DNA of 64,000 nt from Cinnamomum chago (GCA_038049695.1 CP142451.1:72060001-72124000), one strand, 5' to 3'. Positions 12,181 through 24,658 are shown, numbered from the stretch's first letter. The notes: generated by a model from the sequence alone, not told the origin. Numbers and translations: made by a program.

Positions 12181-12713
12181 GTTTGTGATATTGGATGATC
12201 TCTCCTTGCTTGTTTGTTCTTAGTTTAGTAGTTCTTTTCTTTAACAAAAAAATAAATAAAAGGATGTTCACTCTAACTTGAAATGGATGTTTCTATGGTA
12301 TTAGTGATTAAATGCTTTTATATTTTCATTGTTCATTATCTATTGCATTATTGTCTGTCTTTTATACATCCATGGTTATTTTCTCTATATCAATTTGTGA
12401 CAAAAGGGGGGAGTGAGGTTTAAGTTTGCACGTACAAATTAAGGGGGAGGATTTATCTCAGGGGGAGAATCTATCTCCATTTCCCATGCTTTAATCTATG
12501 TTTGTTAGTGTTGTGCTTCCACAGGTTCATCTTCTCAATCTCATATGAAGAGCTATGTGTACTAGTCTTGATTCCTTTTTGTTCTTGTATTTGTTTTTCA
12601 GTTGTAAAAGGTCATGTCCTTAGTGTATGGTTGTTCTTTGGGATTTACTGGATATCTCTTGTAATCTTGTATTAGCTAAAAGGTTTTGTCACGAAATTGA
12701 CAAAGGGGGAGAT
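12181..12713 (+). other. Copia 3' untranslated region with several PPT-like tracts
   Basis: Non-coding. It holds repeated G-rich purine tracts: AAAAGGGGGGAGTG (about 12402), AAGGGGGAGGA (about 12440), CAGGGGGAGAA (about 12458) and the final CAAAGGGGGAGAT at 12701-12713, directly before the LTR. The last is the functional polypurine tract by position. SIRE-type elements commonly have such arrays. Confidence 0.7.
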
Positions 12714-12997
12714 TGTTAGTGTCACATGTTTGTGACCACTGAGTTTGTTTTGTCAATTCCGTGCCAATGTGTTCCGAAGACCTTGCCTCCCAAAGTGCCT
12801 CAAGGAAGATCTATTTCAGAGGGTTTATCAAGCTTTTCGAAAGTTCGGATTTATCAAAGAAGGTCTCCACGTGTGTTTGACAACCTTTTCAAGTATTTTA
12901 TACCCAGACGAAAACCTTAGAACCTTGGAAAAAGTTGAGTTTTAAATCCTGTTTTCTATTTCTCTCTCTCGGCTTAAATAGTCTTTCTAAAAAGGGT

Positions 12998-13382
12998 TCG
13001 GTGACCTTACGGTCACCTGGCGGCTAGCCCCTTAGCAAAGGGCGGCTAACCGCTAGACCCATGGTCTGTTTCCAAAAGTTTTTTTTTTTTTTTTAAAGGA
13101 TGGAGTTCGCCTAGCTTGCAGCTAACTGCCATGTACACCTGCGGCTAACCACAGTGCTAACCGTGAGTTACGGTTTGTTTTCCAGAGAGCATTTGATTTA
13201 TGATCCTCCTTACGGTCACCCAAGCGGTTGCCTCACGGCTAGCCTCCAAGACTACATGCGGCTAACCGTGAGCCAACCTTATTTGAAATTTCTGACCATT
13301 AGTTCTGTGAAATTGGAAAGGGGCTAGCCGTTGGTCTGAAGGGGCTTGCCACCAATATAGCCGTTGGATTATTTCTATAAAT
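12998..13382 (+). promoter_or_regulatory. Palindrome island, MSA-like site and TATA box of the Copia LTR
   Basis: A perfect dyad GGTGACCTTACGGTCACC (12999-13016) is followed by many GGCTAGCC, GCGGCTAACCGC and CACGGCTAGCC motifs up to 13330. TCCAACGGCT on the minus strand (13368-13359) fits the M-phase-specific activator consensus YCYAACGGYY. TATAAAT is at 13376-13382. Position makes this the U3 core promoter region; the role of the palindromes is inference. Confidence 0.6.
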
Positions 13383-13923
13383 CAGGAACTTGTTTTTCTC
13401 TTGTGTGAGGACTTTTTGTGTAGAGCTTTGTATGCTATTTTCTTCCCAACAAACCTAAGCTCTCAAATCTTCTTCCAAACACTCATGTATTAGATTTAGG
13501 AAAATCCTAGAGCTTCATTAGCTCCAAGATGAGTGTTGTGTGAGAAGAGTTTCTCTAAGATCCCTTATTGTGTATGAAAGTCATATCCTTGTTATCCTAG
13601 AAGACCAGACCTTTGAACCTTGGTTGTGCTACACTATGGAAGATTCCTTCTCAACTCCAAGGCGTCGTCAAGAGGTGAAAGCTTCGACTACTGTCAAAGC
13701 TCCTTAGAACTCTTTCCATCTTCATCAAAGGCAAGTGTTTACCCTTCTTTAAACTTCTACAATCTGTGACGGTGATTCAGATCTGTGTGACTAAATCACC
13801 TTGTAATTGTGTGAGGAGGAGTAGATCTGAGTGATCGAACCTTGATAACAAAACTGAAGTTGAATCAGTACTTGTGTAGCTTGATTTTTCTAAATGGAAC
13901 CAAGGGATTGTGTGACCTTTGAG

Positions 13924-13954
13924 AGTGGATGTAGGTCTATGTGACCGAACCACT
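13924..13954 (+). other. Conserved U5 hairpin of SIRE-type LTR
   Basis: Outer stem AGTGG/CCACT (13924-13928 with 13950-13954) and inner stem GGTC/GACC (13933-13936 with 13942-13945). The same position in the other SIRE-type LTRs has inner stem GGC/GCC, so the pairing is kept while bases change. Confidence 0.55.
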
Positions 13955-14559
13955 ATAATTTTCCTGTGTCTATTCCTTATGGCATGATTTACATTTCTAT
14001 ATATATTGTGGAAATTGTTTTGTATGATATTTCATTATTAAGCTCAATAGACACACACACTTTTGCTTATCAACTTACATCTAATTGTATCTCTTCTTTA
14101 CTGATTAAGTACTGCCTTGATTAACACATATTCCACTTGAGTCATTCTCTTTATTGTGTTTGTTATGTTCTGTGTACTGGTTATTTTAAAATTGCCTTAA
14201 AAAGTTTAAAATTGGTAATTGATTACCCTTAGTCCTATTCAACCCCACCCCCCCAACCCAGGACTCAGGCATTGGCCCTAGCCTGCACTTTCAGAATTCA
14301 CTTTCATATTTTCTTTCTTCTCATTAATAATATAATCTTAAATTTCTTATTTTTCAAAAATAATTCTATTTTTGAAAAAAATAAATAAATACATGGATAT
14401 TTAGACAGGCCTTTCAAAAGTAAAGGTTTTTGGTTACGCAGCAGCTAGTGGCCACCTCTGGATCAAATGTGGGCCATGATGGTGCAGTTCCCCTCATCTC
14501 AAAGTGGGTTTTTCGTGTAAGATCTCTTGTTGTTGGCTCCAATGCAGTTGAAGGTATCA

Positions 14560-14563
<4 letters not shown>

Positions 14564-14613
<50 letters not shown>
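14564..14613 (+). repeat. (GA)n microsatellite
   Basis: About 25 uninterrupted GA units. Confidence 0.97.
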
Positions 14614-14617
<4 letters not shown>

Positions 14618-17062
14618 TCTTCTTATAGGATCCAAAAAACATGAGACATGACCAGATGCGCCCACCACAAGATCACAATGTAGTTATTGGTGTCAATATT
14701 CAGGCCCAGGTCCAGCCCATGAGAAGAAAGTCAGACAGGAACATTATACACTTCCTTTGGTCTGGGCTGGGCCTTTAAGCATTATATAGGCAAGTTAGGG
14801 CAGAGAATGAAACTAAGGTATCGGAGATGGGCCTGAGAAAGAGGTGAAATACAGCCCAATGCTGGCTTGCTTTGGATTGTCCTCAGACTGGCTGGGCCCT
14901 GAAGATGGTCCTCAGACTGGATGGGCCCTGAACACCGCTATCACAAACTGGAATCTCTGGATATGCAACTATATATTCCTAAACAGTTTCTAGGTTATAA
15001 AGTTTCAAGAGAAAAATGGAGATGTCGTCTCTTTCTATTTTGGCGTGTCGGGGTCCATTGGACAGCGAGCATTGAAATCACAAGGTTGATCATGCCCGGG
15101 TTGGGTCTGGATATGGAAAACCCAGGGCCGGCCAGAATTTAGAAACACAGGCCCTTATGCAGCCTTAGCCAGACACTGGCCCTAATAGCAGGCCGAAGCC
15201 CATGCATTTAGACAGCGGGCTTGGCTGGGTTGAAGGGGGCCTTCTTATCAGTTGTAAGGGCTTTCCAGCAATTGTTTGTACAAATCACCACAAAATTACA
15301 AGTACTCCTCATTCAGGCTAAGCATGCCCCAGGTATCTTGCATGACTAAATTTCACTCTGATTAAGGTGGGGCCCACCAACAATTGGTCATATATAAAGA
15401 AAACATGCTTAAAAAGACAACGTGCAAAGGGAGTGAGATCACTTGTAGCCCCAAAATGGTTTTGAGTGGCTCGAATTTTTAACCATAGATTTAAGAATAT
15501 TTGGATAAGTGTTCTAATATTTTGGACCAGAAAGATAAACTATAGTTTATAGGTCTCAATCCGTTAAATGAATTGGAATGAAAAACTTATTTATTATTCT
15601 TAGTTTTTTGAAATGATCTTGAAATTTCATTACTTGTAAATTTCATCTGGATAGGTTTACCGTGGATGTAGAACAGCATCGATGTCCGACCAAGAATTAG
15701 AGCTTTCACCTTTTAAAATGTTAGTTATGGAGGGCTGCTCGTTTTTTTTTTCTTTAATTTTTTTTAGAGGTTTTTTAAACTAAAGGAGAGGGAGGTGGAC
15801 AATGCAAAATTTGTGTCTTGGAAGAAAATGCCCTCATAAAGTTTTTAAAATGATACAAATGGTGGGTTCTACATAGAAATTTTCAAAAAGGTGGGCCCCA
15901 GCTAGCACAAATCCTAAAGGTTGTCCCATTTACCTCATAAAATAGGAGTTTTTAAAATAATTTTGTGAATCACACTAATTGAAAATTTAGAATTTAAAAA
16001 TTTTTATTTTTATTTTAGATTTTAATTTAATTAGCCTTCTCAATTATATTAGAGTTTCCAAATGACCCTGAACATTTACCAAAGAAGAATGGAGTTTTAG
16101 AAGGGTTGGGTTTAAGCCTGTTAATTGAGCTCGCTAAAATGGTCCGTCCCAAGCCCGAAAATATAATACTTTCAAAAAAGTTGGAGCCCAGCCAGCTGGG
16201 CTTCAACAATGATTTTCAAGATCGGAAAAAACGGAACTGGGAATGGGCAGAACAGGCCCAGCCCATTCAAGGCCAGCCCGGGCCTCCTGCAAGGAAATAT
16301 CATTAATTTTTCATGAATTTACCGAAACCTATGCCGAACTAATCACCCTAAGCTTGTTATGGTGATTTTGATGGCTGCTTTTATAAACCACAAATCTACT
16401 AGCAGTTTAATGCAAGATAGGTTCCAAAATAAATGAGTCCCAAATTATGGAAGATGATTGAGGTTACTTGCAGAATTACATGGAAAGATCCTGATAACAC
16501 GCATGGGTAGTTGAATAGGTAGGCTCCAACTTAGATGACCTAAGTTGCTCCTCTGACTTATTTGGATGGTCTAAACCTTCCGTAAAGAGCCATCTAAATG
16601 GATGGTTCAAGTAAGCTAGGCCCACCCATTTGTTTTGGAGCTTTTGATGTTTTTGATCTTCCAATATGGGGTCCACTAAGTACCATAGTTGGGCCATTTG
16701 TTTTGTAGGTTTTAATGATCCTCCATTTTCTTCTCTATTAAACAAAGAATTTGAATGAGATAAATTTGGCCATAAGTTCTACGAAGCAAATTAACAACTC
16801 AAATTTCATTTTTGAATCTCCCTGAATAAACAATCCAATTTGATGTTCGGTTGTGGTAAATCTTGGTAAAAATTGTATTTATATAATCAACAGCAGTACT
16901 TTTCCAAAAGACCAAATGATCGGATTGGTCCTTTCACTGAAAAGCTTCCAACATAGATTCGTACATGTTAAGTAATTATTGCGTTCATGATCGTGCTAAG
17001 CCTTGGCCCTGGCTGGGCCCAAACGGGATGGAGTTTGACGTAAGCCAGTTCAATTTAGGGTC

Positions 17063-17160
17063 GGAATTGGATAACTCCCGACATGCTTGCTCAATATTCG
17101 GGACAGGATTGGATAACTCCCAGCAGGCTCGCCCCATATTCGGGATAGGACTAGATAACC
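17063..17160 (+). repeat. ~43-bp minisatellite
   Basis: Two near-full units and a partial third, each starting GGAxTxGATAACxC and ending ATATTCGGGAYA (17063-17105, 17106-17147, 17148 onward). Confidence 0.75.
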
Positions 17161-17869
17161 CAAGCCCAAGTTTGGCCCGGCACGGCCCATTGGTAGTCCT
17201 AGTTGGGTTGGTGAGGAGGGGGGTTTTCAAATAGAAAACTAACAGCAAAATTCCAGTAACTATAGAAAAATATAATTTAGTTAAATTTCTTCCTCAATGG
17301 AAATCAAGTAATTGTGTTATAAAAAAATCCATTCCATGTCAATGGGATTTTCTTTTTTGGGGCCCTTTACATGTTGTTGGATTTCTTTTATGGGACATTT
17401 AGCTGGAGGTCTCTCAACTTTGGCTTTTATTACAAACGGTCAACGAATTAATTTCGTAGAAGCAAAGGTCCCTTCCACCGTTTTATATACTTGAAAGGAC
17501 AATAATGCCCTCATAATCTCTTATCGCTTTATTAAAAAAAATGCCCAGCCTAAAATCTCGGTAACTTGGTAAAGAAAGAATTTTAAACATCGGAAAGCAA
17601 GAAGAAGGAGGGAAAGTGAATCATGGAAGGAGATTCCCTTACAAAGCTGCAAGCATTCGTAACATCTTTGAAGAAACGGTTAAATTGTTCATTTAGTGGT
17701 TGAAGAAGTGGTTCATTTGATTTCAAACCCTAGAAGATACAGAATCTAGACCAGTCTAGGCATCTCCTCATACAAACTGTTAATATTCGCTCACTCTAAG
17801 ACAAGTAAGTTGGATGTTTTCTCATTTGCGAGCCTTCATTATGTTGGAACCCTATCTATCTGACTATCA

Positions 17870-18105
17870 CAAACTCTGATAAACTGTTCTAGAACTCAGA
17901 TAAATTTCTTCCAGAACTCAAATAAATTTCTCTAGAACTCAGATAAATTTGTTCTAGAACTCAAATAAATTTATGCAAAACTCAGATAAATCGGTTTCAA
18001 GACTCAGATTAATTTTTCTAGAACTCAGATAGATTTGTTCCAAAATTTAGATAAATTTGTGTAAAACTTAGAAAAATTTGTCATAGAACTCAGATAAATT
18101 TATCC
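17870..18105 (+). repeat. ~21-bp minisatellite, about 11 units
   Basis: Imperfect tandem copies of TCTAGAACTCAGATAAATTT with variations such as CCAGAACTCAAATAAATTT. Divergence between units indicates an old array. Confidence 0.85.
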
Positions 18106-19197
18106 AATGCCGCATTGTAAGAAGCTCTTGTTTCGTTGAAATATGAGAAATCTCAACGGAACTTCTCTTTGTTTATCCATATTGGAAAAACGAGAAGAAA
18201 GAAGATTGTGGGGATATAGATCGAAATCTAAAGCATCTCAATCCTATTTTTTTTTATTCGGATTGATCTGAACCATATTTCTTTGATTCGGATTGCAGAT
18301 GCTATATTAAACTAGAAAGGTCGCAGAATTTGTTCCTCACAAAAATCTAGTTTGAAAACTTGAAGGTCGTAAAATTTGTCCTTCACACCTAGAACGAGTG
18401 CATATAAATTTCTTTTAGAAAGGAAATTTTCTACACAGATTACTATCAGTTGCCATTACCATTTGAAACTCGTGTTGAGGCGGTTACATGGGCAAATAAG
18501 TCAATCCAATGTGAGTTGGCGTATTTAGGAACCTTTGGCTGAAATATGTTCAGGTGCGTGGACTACGGGCCTTAAATGAAACTCTTGATTATAACCTTTA
18601 AATGACAAGTTAAGGAAACCTTCGCTAATTTATCTTTTTTTAAATAGATTTATCCATAGATATGAATGAAGCTTATCTCCTCAGTATTGGTCGTAGTGTA
18701 AATCATGACAGAACAAAGAGATTGATATATAGAGTGGAGTAGCTACCTACCTACCAAAGAGTAGGGAAGATAAGATAAGTACTTCGAATTTTACCCAATT
18801 CCTGTTGTGACGGCATGGAATACAATCACCACGTTGGTTGATATTGTTAGGAAGGCTTCTCGTTTTCCTGTTCCCTTGGATGTAATTATTAAAGTAGCCA
18901 TTATGTCATGTGGGGCCCACTCACGATCTCCCACTACTGATTGAGAATGATAAGATTTAACTAGTGCAAGTTGTAGTGTTGAGAGTCCCTAATTTGAGTA
19001 GGATGAGGAGAATCCATAAGCATGATCCAATTAAAAATTGTAACTCACTAAACTTCTAGAAAAACTGTTAAAACTTTAGATTAAAAGTATTTAAGAAGTT
19101 TACGAGAGATCACCCTGATCACATCCATTTGGATAGATATTGTCTTTAGTTTATATTGGCAGCAAACCCGGTTAGATGATCAAGTACACGGGTTTTT

Positions 19198-19920
19198 ATG
19201 CATATAACCCCTAAGGGTTTTAAGATTTGTAAATAGGCCTATCTGGTTTTGATATTTGTATATACCCTCATCATTTTCACTTTAATGTCTTAAATGTCCC
19301 AAAATCAGTAGTCTTGCAACCGGTGTAAGTTTTTAGATTAAAATGACACTTTTGGCCATTTCTTTATACATTTATGAATAATTTCGAAAGCTTGTGTTTA
19401 TTTTTTTTTAAAGCTTGTAACATCAATAGCTACTACAGTGCATTTGGTGGGAGATGGTAACCCTATATAAATATACTTTTATCAATATAAAGGCCACTTT
19501 ATTAAAGCCCAAAATAATCATAATGACGTTCAACACTTGTACTTGTAGTTAGTTATAATTAACCCAATCCATACATGGCCCACTATTGGATTGATGAATG
19601 TTTTAGAATATACAATTAGGCTTTATGTGCATGAGAAAGTTCTTGAGAGAGAGACCATTGAGACTTGGGATAAATTATTGTAAATTTTGTAATTAATGAT
19701 GTACTCAGTTATGTTAAATAGATGTAAGGGCAAAGTTGTTATTTTTATAAAAATTCAACACAAACCTCTTGGTGGTTCCCATTCTAGTTAGGACTACTCA
19801 TTTTGGGGACATGGAAAGTATTAGAATGGAAAAGTAGGGGAAGGGGAGGGGTATATACAAATATAAAAACTACAAAAGGCCTATTTACAAATTCTATAAA
19901 CCTTAGAGGGTTATATACAA
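19198..19920. mobile_element. Non-autonomous element with long terminal inverted repeats (MULE-like)
   Basis: 19198-19370 and 19740-19920 are imperfect inverted repeats of roughly 170-180 bp. Matching blocks, after reverse-complementing the right arm, include ATATAACCC, TTTGTAAATAGGCCT, ATATTTGTATATACCC and AGTAGTCxT. The ~370-bp middle has no coding capacity. Long TIRs without a transposase suggest a MULE-derived MITE. I could not find a convincing target duplication, so the exact ends and class are tentative. Confidence 0.65.
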
Positions 19921-20154
19921 GACAAAATCTCTCAAGAGTTTCCTATATATTAGGGAGCCATAAGAAAATAAGCGATGAGAATCCCAAATAAAAGAGTTTA
20001 ATCATACCACAAAAGATACCTTAAAATAAGGAAAGTGGATATAAAAGGTGAACCAATAGAAATATAAATATAAGTGCCTAAATATTACGAACTTGGTTAG
20101 GTGGATATTAAGCTTCAGATATTGTTGTAAAACTTCTTTGGGAAAGATTAACCG

Positions 20155-20848
20155 CCTGAGACCTGAAAGGAAAGGAATAAGAGAAAGGTCAGAGGCCTTG
20201 GCTGCCGTCAGCCGGAGGCACTCCGATGCCTAAGTTAGTGCAGTCACTAGACAAAGGATGAGTGAGTAGGAAAGAAGAGAGGGTTCAGAGTGAGGGTATC
20301 TGATATCCTGCCTTTTGTGGATTTACCTCATGCATATATATAGGGAGAGGTCTCTCCCTTGTTGGAGGTAGGTGAAGGCGCTGTCCCATTGCCCCATACT
20401 AAGCTTCCTTAGTGGAGGTAGGTGGAGGCAATGTCCCATCGGATCATGCGTTGAATCCTCGTATTAATGTGGACGTGATCGTTTGATAAAGATAGCCCCT
20501 TATCATAATCCGTCGCCCATCTTATCTGTCAGTACGATCTGCAACGTAGTCGTAGCGTTATGGAATACAATTATGGCTTTGTACTTATTTTAGTTGGCCG
20601 CGCCGAGCTGAAGATGGACCAGACATGGATGCATTCTGGCACTGTTGTCGATGTGCATCGTGTTGAGAACGAGATGAGGCTAGCTGGTACTTTTACCGAA
20701 GCTAGCTCAAACTTGGTGCTAACTGGCATTGTTGCCGAACTGGATGTATCTTGTACTTCGTCGAACTTGGATACCGAAACCGTGAAAGCCAAGTCGGTAT
20801 TGTTACCAAGATTAGCGTAATCTTGCTCTTAGGAGAACACCCCACACA
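20155..20848 (-). mobile_element. 3' LTR of a minus-strand Tat-like Gypsy element
   Basis: On the minus strand an AGCTAGGGGGCAAT polypurine tract (20862-20849) precedes TGTGTGGGG at 20848. A TATA box CTATATATATG lies at about 20344-20334 on the same strand. The end is probably near 20155 (CAGGTCTCA on the minus strand), but its flank could not be tested. A plus-strand frame at 20560-20820 inside it has no recognisable domain. The antisense gene starting at 21444 fits the known place for extra ORFs between pol and the 3' LTR. Confidence 0.55.
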
Positions 20849-22000
20849 ATTGCCCCCTAGCTCTTGACCTCGTAGTGTTCTCCGACTCTTTGAGGTCGGG
20901 AGCTAAGTAATATGACTGAAGAGTCCTGTGGATTTAATTCACATCCCATCTTGATGTCGGTTCCTCTGCCCAAGATAGTCGATAGCACGTTGCCGTCGCT
21001 TCGTCTGCCCGAGGTAATTAATAGGGTGTCTGAATCATTACAGGAGATGAACTGGCGGTACCACGTGTCTCCATCTGGTTCGTCGCCCAATTAATTTGAA
21101 GCGACGCATACAGCTTGCGAGGCGATGCTTCGCACGTGTGCTTTTCGAAATTCGAAAGGGCGCCATATCTCCTTTACATAGGGGTGCCCCCCTTTCCTTC
21201 TTTCACTTTTGCTTTGCATTTGTTTAGAAGAGTCTTCGCAGAGAGAGATTCTTGTTGTTAAGCCTTTTCAAACCAGAGTCCGGCGTCTCTAGGATCTCTC
21301 CTTGCCGTCATAAGTCTTCCCATGCTTATTCTTATTTCCGTTTTTAGGTCTCTTTAGGCTTTCCTTCTTCCTCGCCCTGTCTAGGGTTTCAGGTGCCTTT
21401 TTTATTCTTTGTCCTTCTTTCTCCCAGTCCCTTCATATTAGACATGGGGATCTATAGGCATTGGCTAGATACTCCAGAGGCTCTAGTGGAGTTTAGGGCA
21501 ATGTACAGGATCCCAGATGATGTAGAGATTAGGCTGAACGACCCAGAGGACCCCTTTGATGGCCGGTTTTACCGGAACGGCTGGATGCAATTCCTGTTGG
21601 TGTCGATAGTCGAGGGCGGAGTTAGGTTTCCTTTGCACCCCCTCCTTAGAATCTGCTTGAGTAAGTGGCGTCTCTGCCCCTGTCAATTGATGCCGAACAG
21701 TTTCAAGATTATCATGGGTGTAGCAGAGCTCAATAAAATTCTGGGTATCGGTCTCGGTGTCCATGGCATCAAAGACTCCTATGACCTTTGTAAGTCGGGG
21801 GGGGGGGGGGGGGGGGGGCGGGGGCACATATTATCTCCGGGTGAAGGCAAGACGAGTGCCTTTTGTCCAGGATTTAGAGGACTCAAATAAATACGTCGGA
21901 GATGATCAATTGTTTGTCTCGGGCAACTGGGAGCGAGGTCAGGCTGAGACCGAGCTCGAGAGGATATACAGGGTCCCTCGTCGCCTTGGGGCTCCTCCAA

Positions 22001-22075
22001 GTAAATACCGAACACCTGAGCTTTTGTATTATTATTTCCTGCTTTTGTCGATCTGACACTTCGTTCCTTGTGCAG
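22001..22075 (+). other. Predicted intron 1 of the PF04195-type gene
   Basis: Donor GTAAATACC follows the codons for LGAPPS; acceptor TTCCTTGTGCAG is pyrimidine-rich; 75 bp long. Confidence 0.65.
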
Positions 22076-22836
22076 ACGTCTGCGAAAGGCGACAAGAGGC
22101 GAACCAAGCAGGGTGGAAGAAGAATAATGCTTGGTTCAACGCCATCTACCACTATCGGGGCCACAGAGGGCGGGCCACTTGGTCTTTGCTCGGGTACGAA
22201 CCAAGGTACCACTCCTTCATCAAAAGGAGAGAGGGCGACCCATCGGGGAGTGGGGGAGCTGGTACTGGCTTTGACCCACGTCGAACGCCAAGAGACATCG
22301 GGTGCTGAAGCCATAGTCCCACATTCTGACTCGGGGGAAGCAGAACTCGAGCGAGTCATTGAATAGTATACCTCCCCGAGTTCGGAAGAGAGAACAGGGG
22401 AAATGGCACCGAGACATCCTCTAGTGGTTAAGGATCTGAGAGCCCTCGTTTTCGGTGGCCGAGCTGCTTCAACCGCCCCGGGCCTTTCTACTTCCGAGGT
22501 CGCTAACACTCCTGCCCCGACCTTGGAAGTTTGACAAGAGGAGCAGGGTCGGCGGGAAGAAGAAGAGACCCGGCGGGAGAAAAGGGCTAGGATCGAGGGC
22601 CCGACTGAAGACGGTCCTGGCAGCATCGTGACACCTCAACTTCCTGGGCCGGCTGCATGGAGACCGAGCTTTATGATCGAGCCCGGGAGGCTGTTAACGG
22701 TGGAGGACCAGATGTCAGGGAATCCCCTCGTGATCGGGCTTTGGCCTAAGCCTGTGCCCTGCCAAGGGATATAGCAAGGCACAGGGAGGCCGAGGATGTT
22801 CAACTGGCGGCATGAAATATGCACTCAGCCCTCTCG

Positions 22837-22910
22837 GTAAGTTTCAGTCTTTCATAAGTTTCTCCATTTCATCTCGGTCGTTGTATTCTGATAATCTGTT
22901 TCCTCCGCAG
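22837..22910 (+). other. Predicted intron 2 of the PF04195-type gene
   Basis: Donor CG|GTAAGTTTC and acceptor TTTCCTCCGCAG, 74 bp, pyrimidine-rich. The coiled-coil exon follows. Confidence 0.7.
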
Positions 22911-23024
22911 ATACTGCAAAGAACCTTGGTCCAGCTGGAAAGGTCTCGGCAGATCGGAGCCTGGATTGCGAGGGTGGAGGAGGAGAAGCGGGCCCTCCAA
23001 GCAGCTTTGGAGGAGGGTCAGCGG

Positions 23025-24653
23025 TGTTAGGGATTTTGTGTATTGCAATTTGATGGATGCATTAACATTTTAGTATCATTTGAATTTTCACACATGCTTT
23101 GTTTTAGAAAAACTTGAAATCTTGATTTACACATGCATTGTTAGAAATATTGATTTATGCATGTTTTGATTTTAAACTTGGATGTAATTTGTTTTGAAAA
23201 GAAGTTTTATCAAATCAAGTTAGCCTATGTTTTAAATCTTTTTAAGCTTTTTATGTTTCATGATTTTAACCCTCTTAGTTTAATTTAAATCATGATTCCA
23301 AGCTTGATTTAATGGCCTAAAAGTCCCCTCATGAAAATACTTTAAAATATGCAATTTTAGGGGATTTTGGTCCCAGGCCCGGGTCGACCTGCAGTGTGGC
23401 TGGTTGACCGGCCCAGGGGACTCGGTCGACCAAGCCCACTGCGGGTCGACCGGGTAAAGAGTCATTGATGCTTTTTTCAAACAGTCAGTTTTATGATCGT
23501 TGAAGGCCAGGTCGACCGGGCCCTGTTCCAAGTCGACCGGGGACTAGCCGTTGGGCAGTTTTTGGCTATAAAATGAAGTTCATTCCTTTGCCAAAGTTAG
23601 AGATTTTGAAGCCATCCTTGAGGTGTTTGGAGACAAGGAAAAGGGGATGAACTAAGAGAGACCAAGGGGTCATTTGGAAAGCTAAATCTTGGATTAATGA
23701 AGTTAAATCTCTAAGTAAGCTTTACCTTTCTTAATCATATGTTAGATGCTTTGTTTAAATCTTTGGTAAATGATTTTTAGCATGTTAACTATGATGTGTT
23801 GGATCCATTCTTCGTTTAATCTTTGATCTAAGTTGGATTGGATTCTTCACTTTGATTTCAAACCAAGTTTGTTTTAAAATCTTCATTAATCATGCTTAGC
23901 CAAAATCTTTGATTCCTTTTAGCATGATTCATTTACTTGGTTGAAACTTTATTTGTTGTTTTCATTCATTTAAACCTTAGTCAAATTAATTTGGTTTGGA
24001 TAACAACATTGCACATGCATCACATGTCTAGAGCTAATTAATTTCATACAACTTATGAGCCTTTGATTTTCATATCATTAACAAGTTTGTATCCATACAT
24101 GTGATTTGCATTTCACTTCAATCAAAATCTTTTATGTGTCTTAAACTTTTAAATGCTTTGAGCATATATTGATTGAGCTTATTTTTTAAACTTGATTGAA
24201 GTTATCACACACACACATCATGAGCATACATCTTTGCATTCATTTAGTGTTTGTGTGAGTTAGTTTTTCAATTTCATATCCGCCTATTTTAGAGGCAAAT
24301 ATATTGAGCTTAAATTGTATATCTTTGAGTGTTTGTGTAGACACTTCTTTAAGAGAAATCTTTTTATTGTAAAGGTTATTGCTTAGCCTATTGAAAAGCA
24401 TAGATAGTGGAAATCCGGTGGGGTGTTGGATCACAAGCCGGTAGTGGATGTAGGCATTGAAGCCAAACCACTATAAATCCTTGTGTGATGGTGAATGCTT
24501 TGTGGTGATTGTTTTTATTAAGCTTCCGCATTTTGTTTGATAATCATTACTTGTGACTAGTTTATTTTAAAGAAGTTAAAATTGGGCATAATTGGTCACA
24601 TATTCTAGCTCACCCTATTCACCCCCCTCTAGGGTTAGGATCTAGGACTTTCA
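23025..24653 (+). mobile_element. Solo SIRE-type LTR (1,629 bp)
   Basis: TGTTAGGGATTTTGTG to TAGGACTTTCA, flanked by perfect 5-bp target duplications AGCGG (23020-23024 and 24654-24658). No internal region is present, so it is a solo LTR left by recombination between the LTRs of one element. Contains a GGTCGACC palindrome island, TATA box, one AAGGTTATTGCTTAGCC unit, the U5 hairpin (24442-24473) and a six-C run near the end. It splits the PF04195-type gene. Confidence 0.95.
23376..23573 (+). promoter_or_regulatory. GGTCGACC palindrome island and TATA box
   Basis: Six GGTCGACC or GGTTGACC sites, for example CCCGGGTCGACC, GGGTCGACCGGG and GGTCGACCGGGCCC, followed by CTAGCCGTTGG (AACGG MYB-type core on minus strand) and TATAAAA at about 23567. 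Confidence 0.65.
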
Positions 24654-24658
24654 AGCGG

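Larger units (their letters stand above)
1871..14293 (+). mobile_element. SIRE-type Copia retrotransposon, 5'-truncated, hosting a nested insertion
   Basis: The domain order gag, protease, integrase, RT, RNase H, PPT, LTR is that of a Ty1/Copia element. The long gag-protease linker with two zinc knuckles and a coiled coil, the run of GGGGGAG tracts before the LTR and the ~1.6-kb LTR suggest the SIRE/Maximus lineage. The left end is cut in gag by the Tekay LTR at 1870. A foreign segment at 5873-11650 separates RT from RNase H and is flanked by AAAGT/AAAGC. The 3' LTR is followed by GAATT, but the matching left target duplication lies outside the window. Frameshifts and stops in every domain make it inactive. 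Confidence 0.9.
12714..14293 (+). mobile_element. 3' LTR of the SIRE Copia (1,580 bp)
   Basis: It starts TGTTAGTGTCACATG after the PPT and ends CCTGCACTTTCA. A TATA box (TCTATAAATC) lies at about 13375, downstream of a cluster of GGCTAGCC/GGCTAACC palindromes. Near the end it has CACTATAA and a CCCTATTC-C-run motif shared with the other SIRE-type LTRs of the window. GAATT after 14293 would be the right target duplication; the left one is outside the window. Confidence 0.85.
14294..19197. other. Non-coding spacer, no recognisable gene
   Basis: AT-rich sequence with patches of GGGCC/GGCCC-rich text (14690-15260, 16130-16280, 16990-17200). Reading frames of 60-90 codons on both strands show no known motif, and one (14430-14651) is an artefact of a GA repeat. 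Two minisatellites and one microsatellite are listed separately. It may include old transposon remains, but I see no LTR, TIR or protein relic that would prove this. Confidence 0.6.
21444..23024 (+). pseudogene. Antisense PF04195-type (putative gypsy transposon) gene, first part
   Basis: Encodes a protein of the plant 'putative gypsy type transposon' family (PF04195, transposase_28), recognised from GGVRFPLHPLL, LMPNSFKIIMGVAELNKI and RVPFVQDLEDSNK. Start chosen at MGIYRHWLDTPE (21444). A G-run at 21798-21817 causes a frameshift inside the domain. Canonical short introns at 22001-22075 and 22837-22910 are read in the plus direction. The C-terminal exon is a coiled coil (LERSRQIGAWIARVEEEKRA). 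It runs antisense to the LTR at 20155-20848. Stops (for example near 22364 and 22532) and the solo LTR at 23025 break it. Molecular function of the family is unknown. Confidence 0.75.

Noticed and set aside
14430..14668. Open frames on both strands across a GA repeat
   Set aside because: Pure translation of the microsatellite (RE and LS repeats); no domain, not a gene.
21483..21827. Minus-strand frame starting with a run of prolines
   Set aside because: Shadow of the poly-G tract inside the PF04195-type gene on the other strand.
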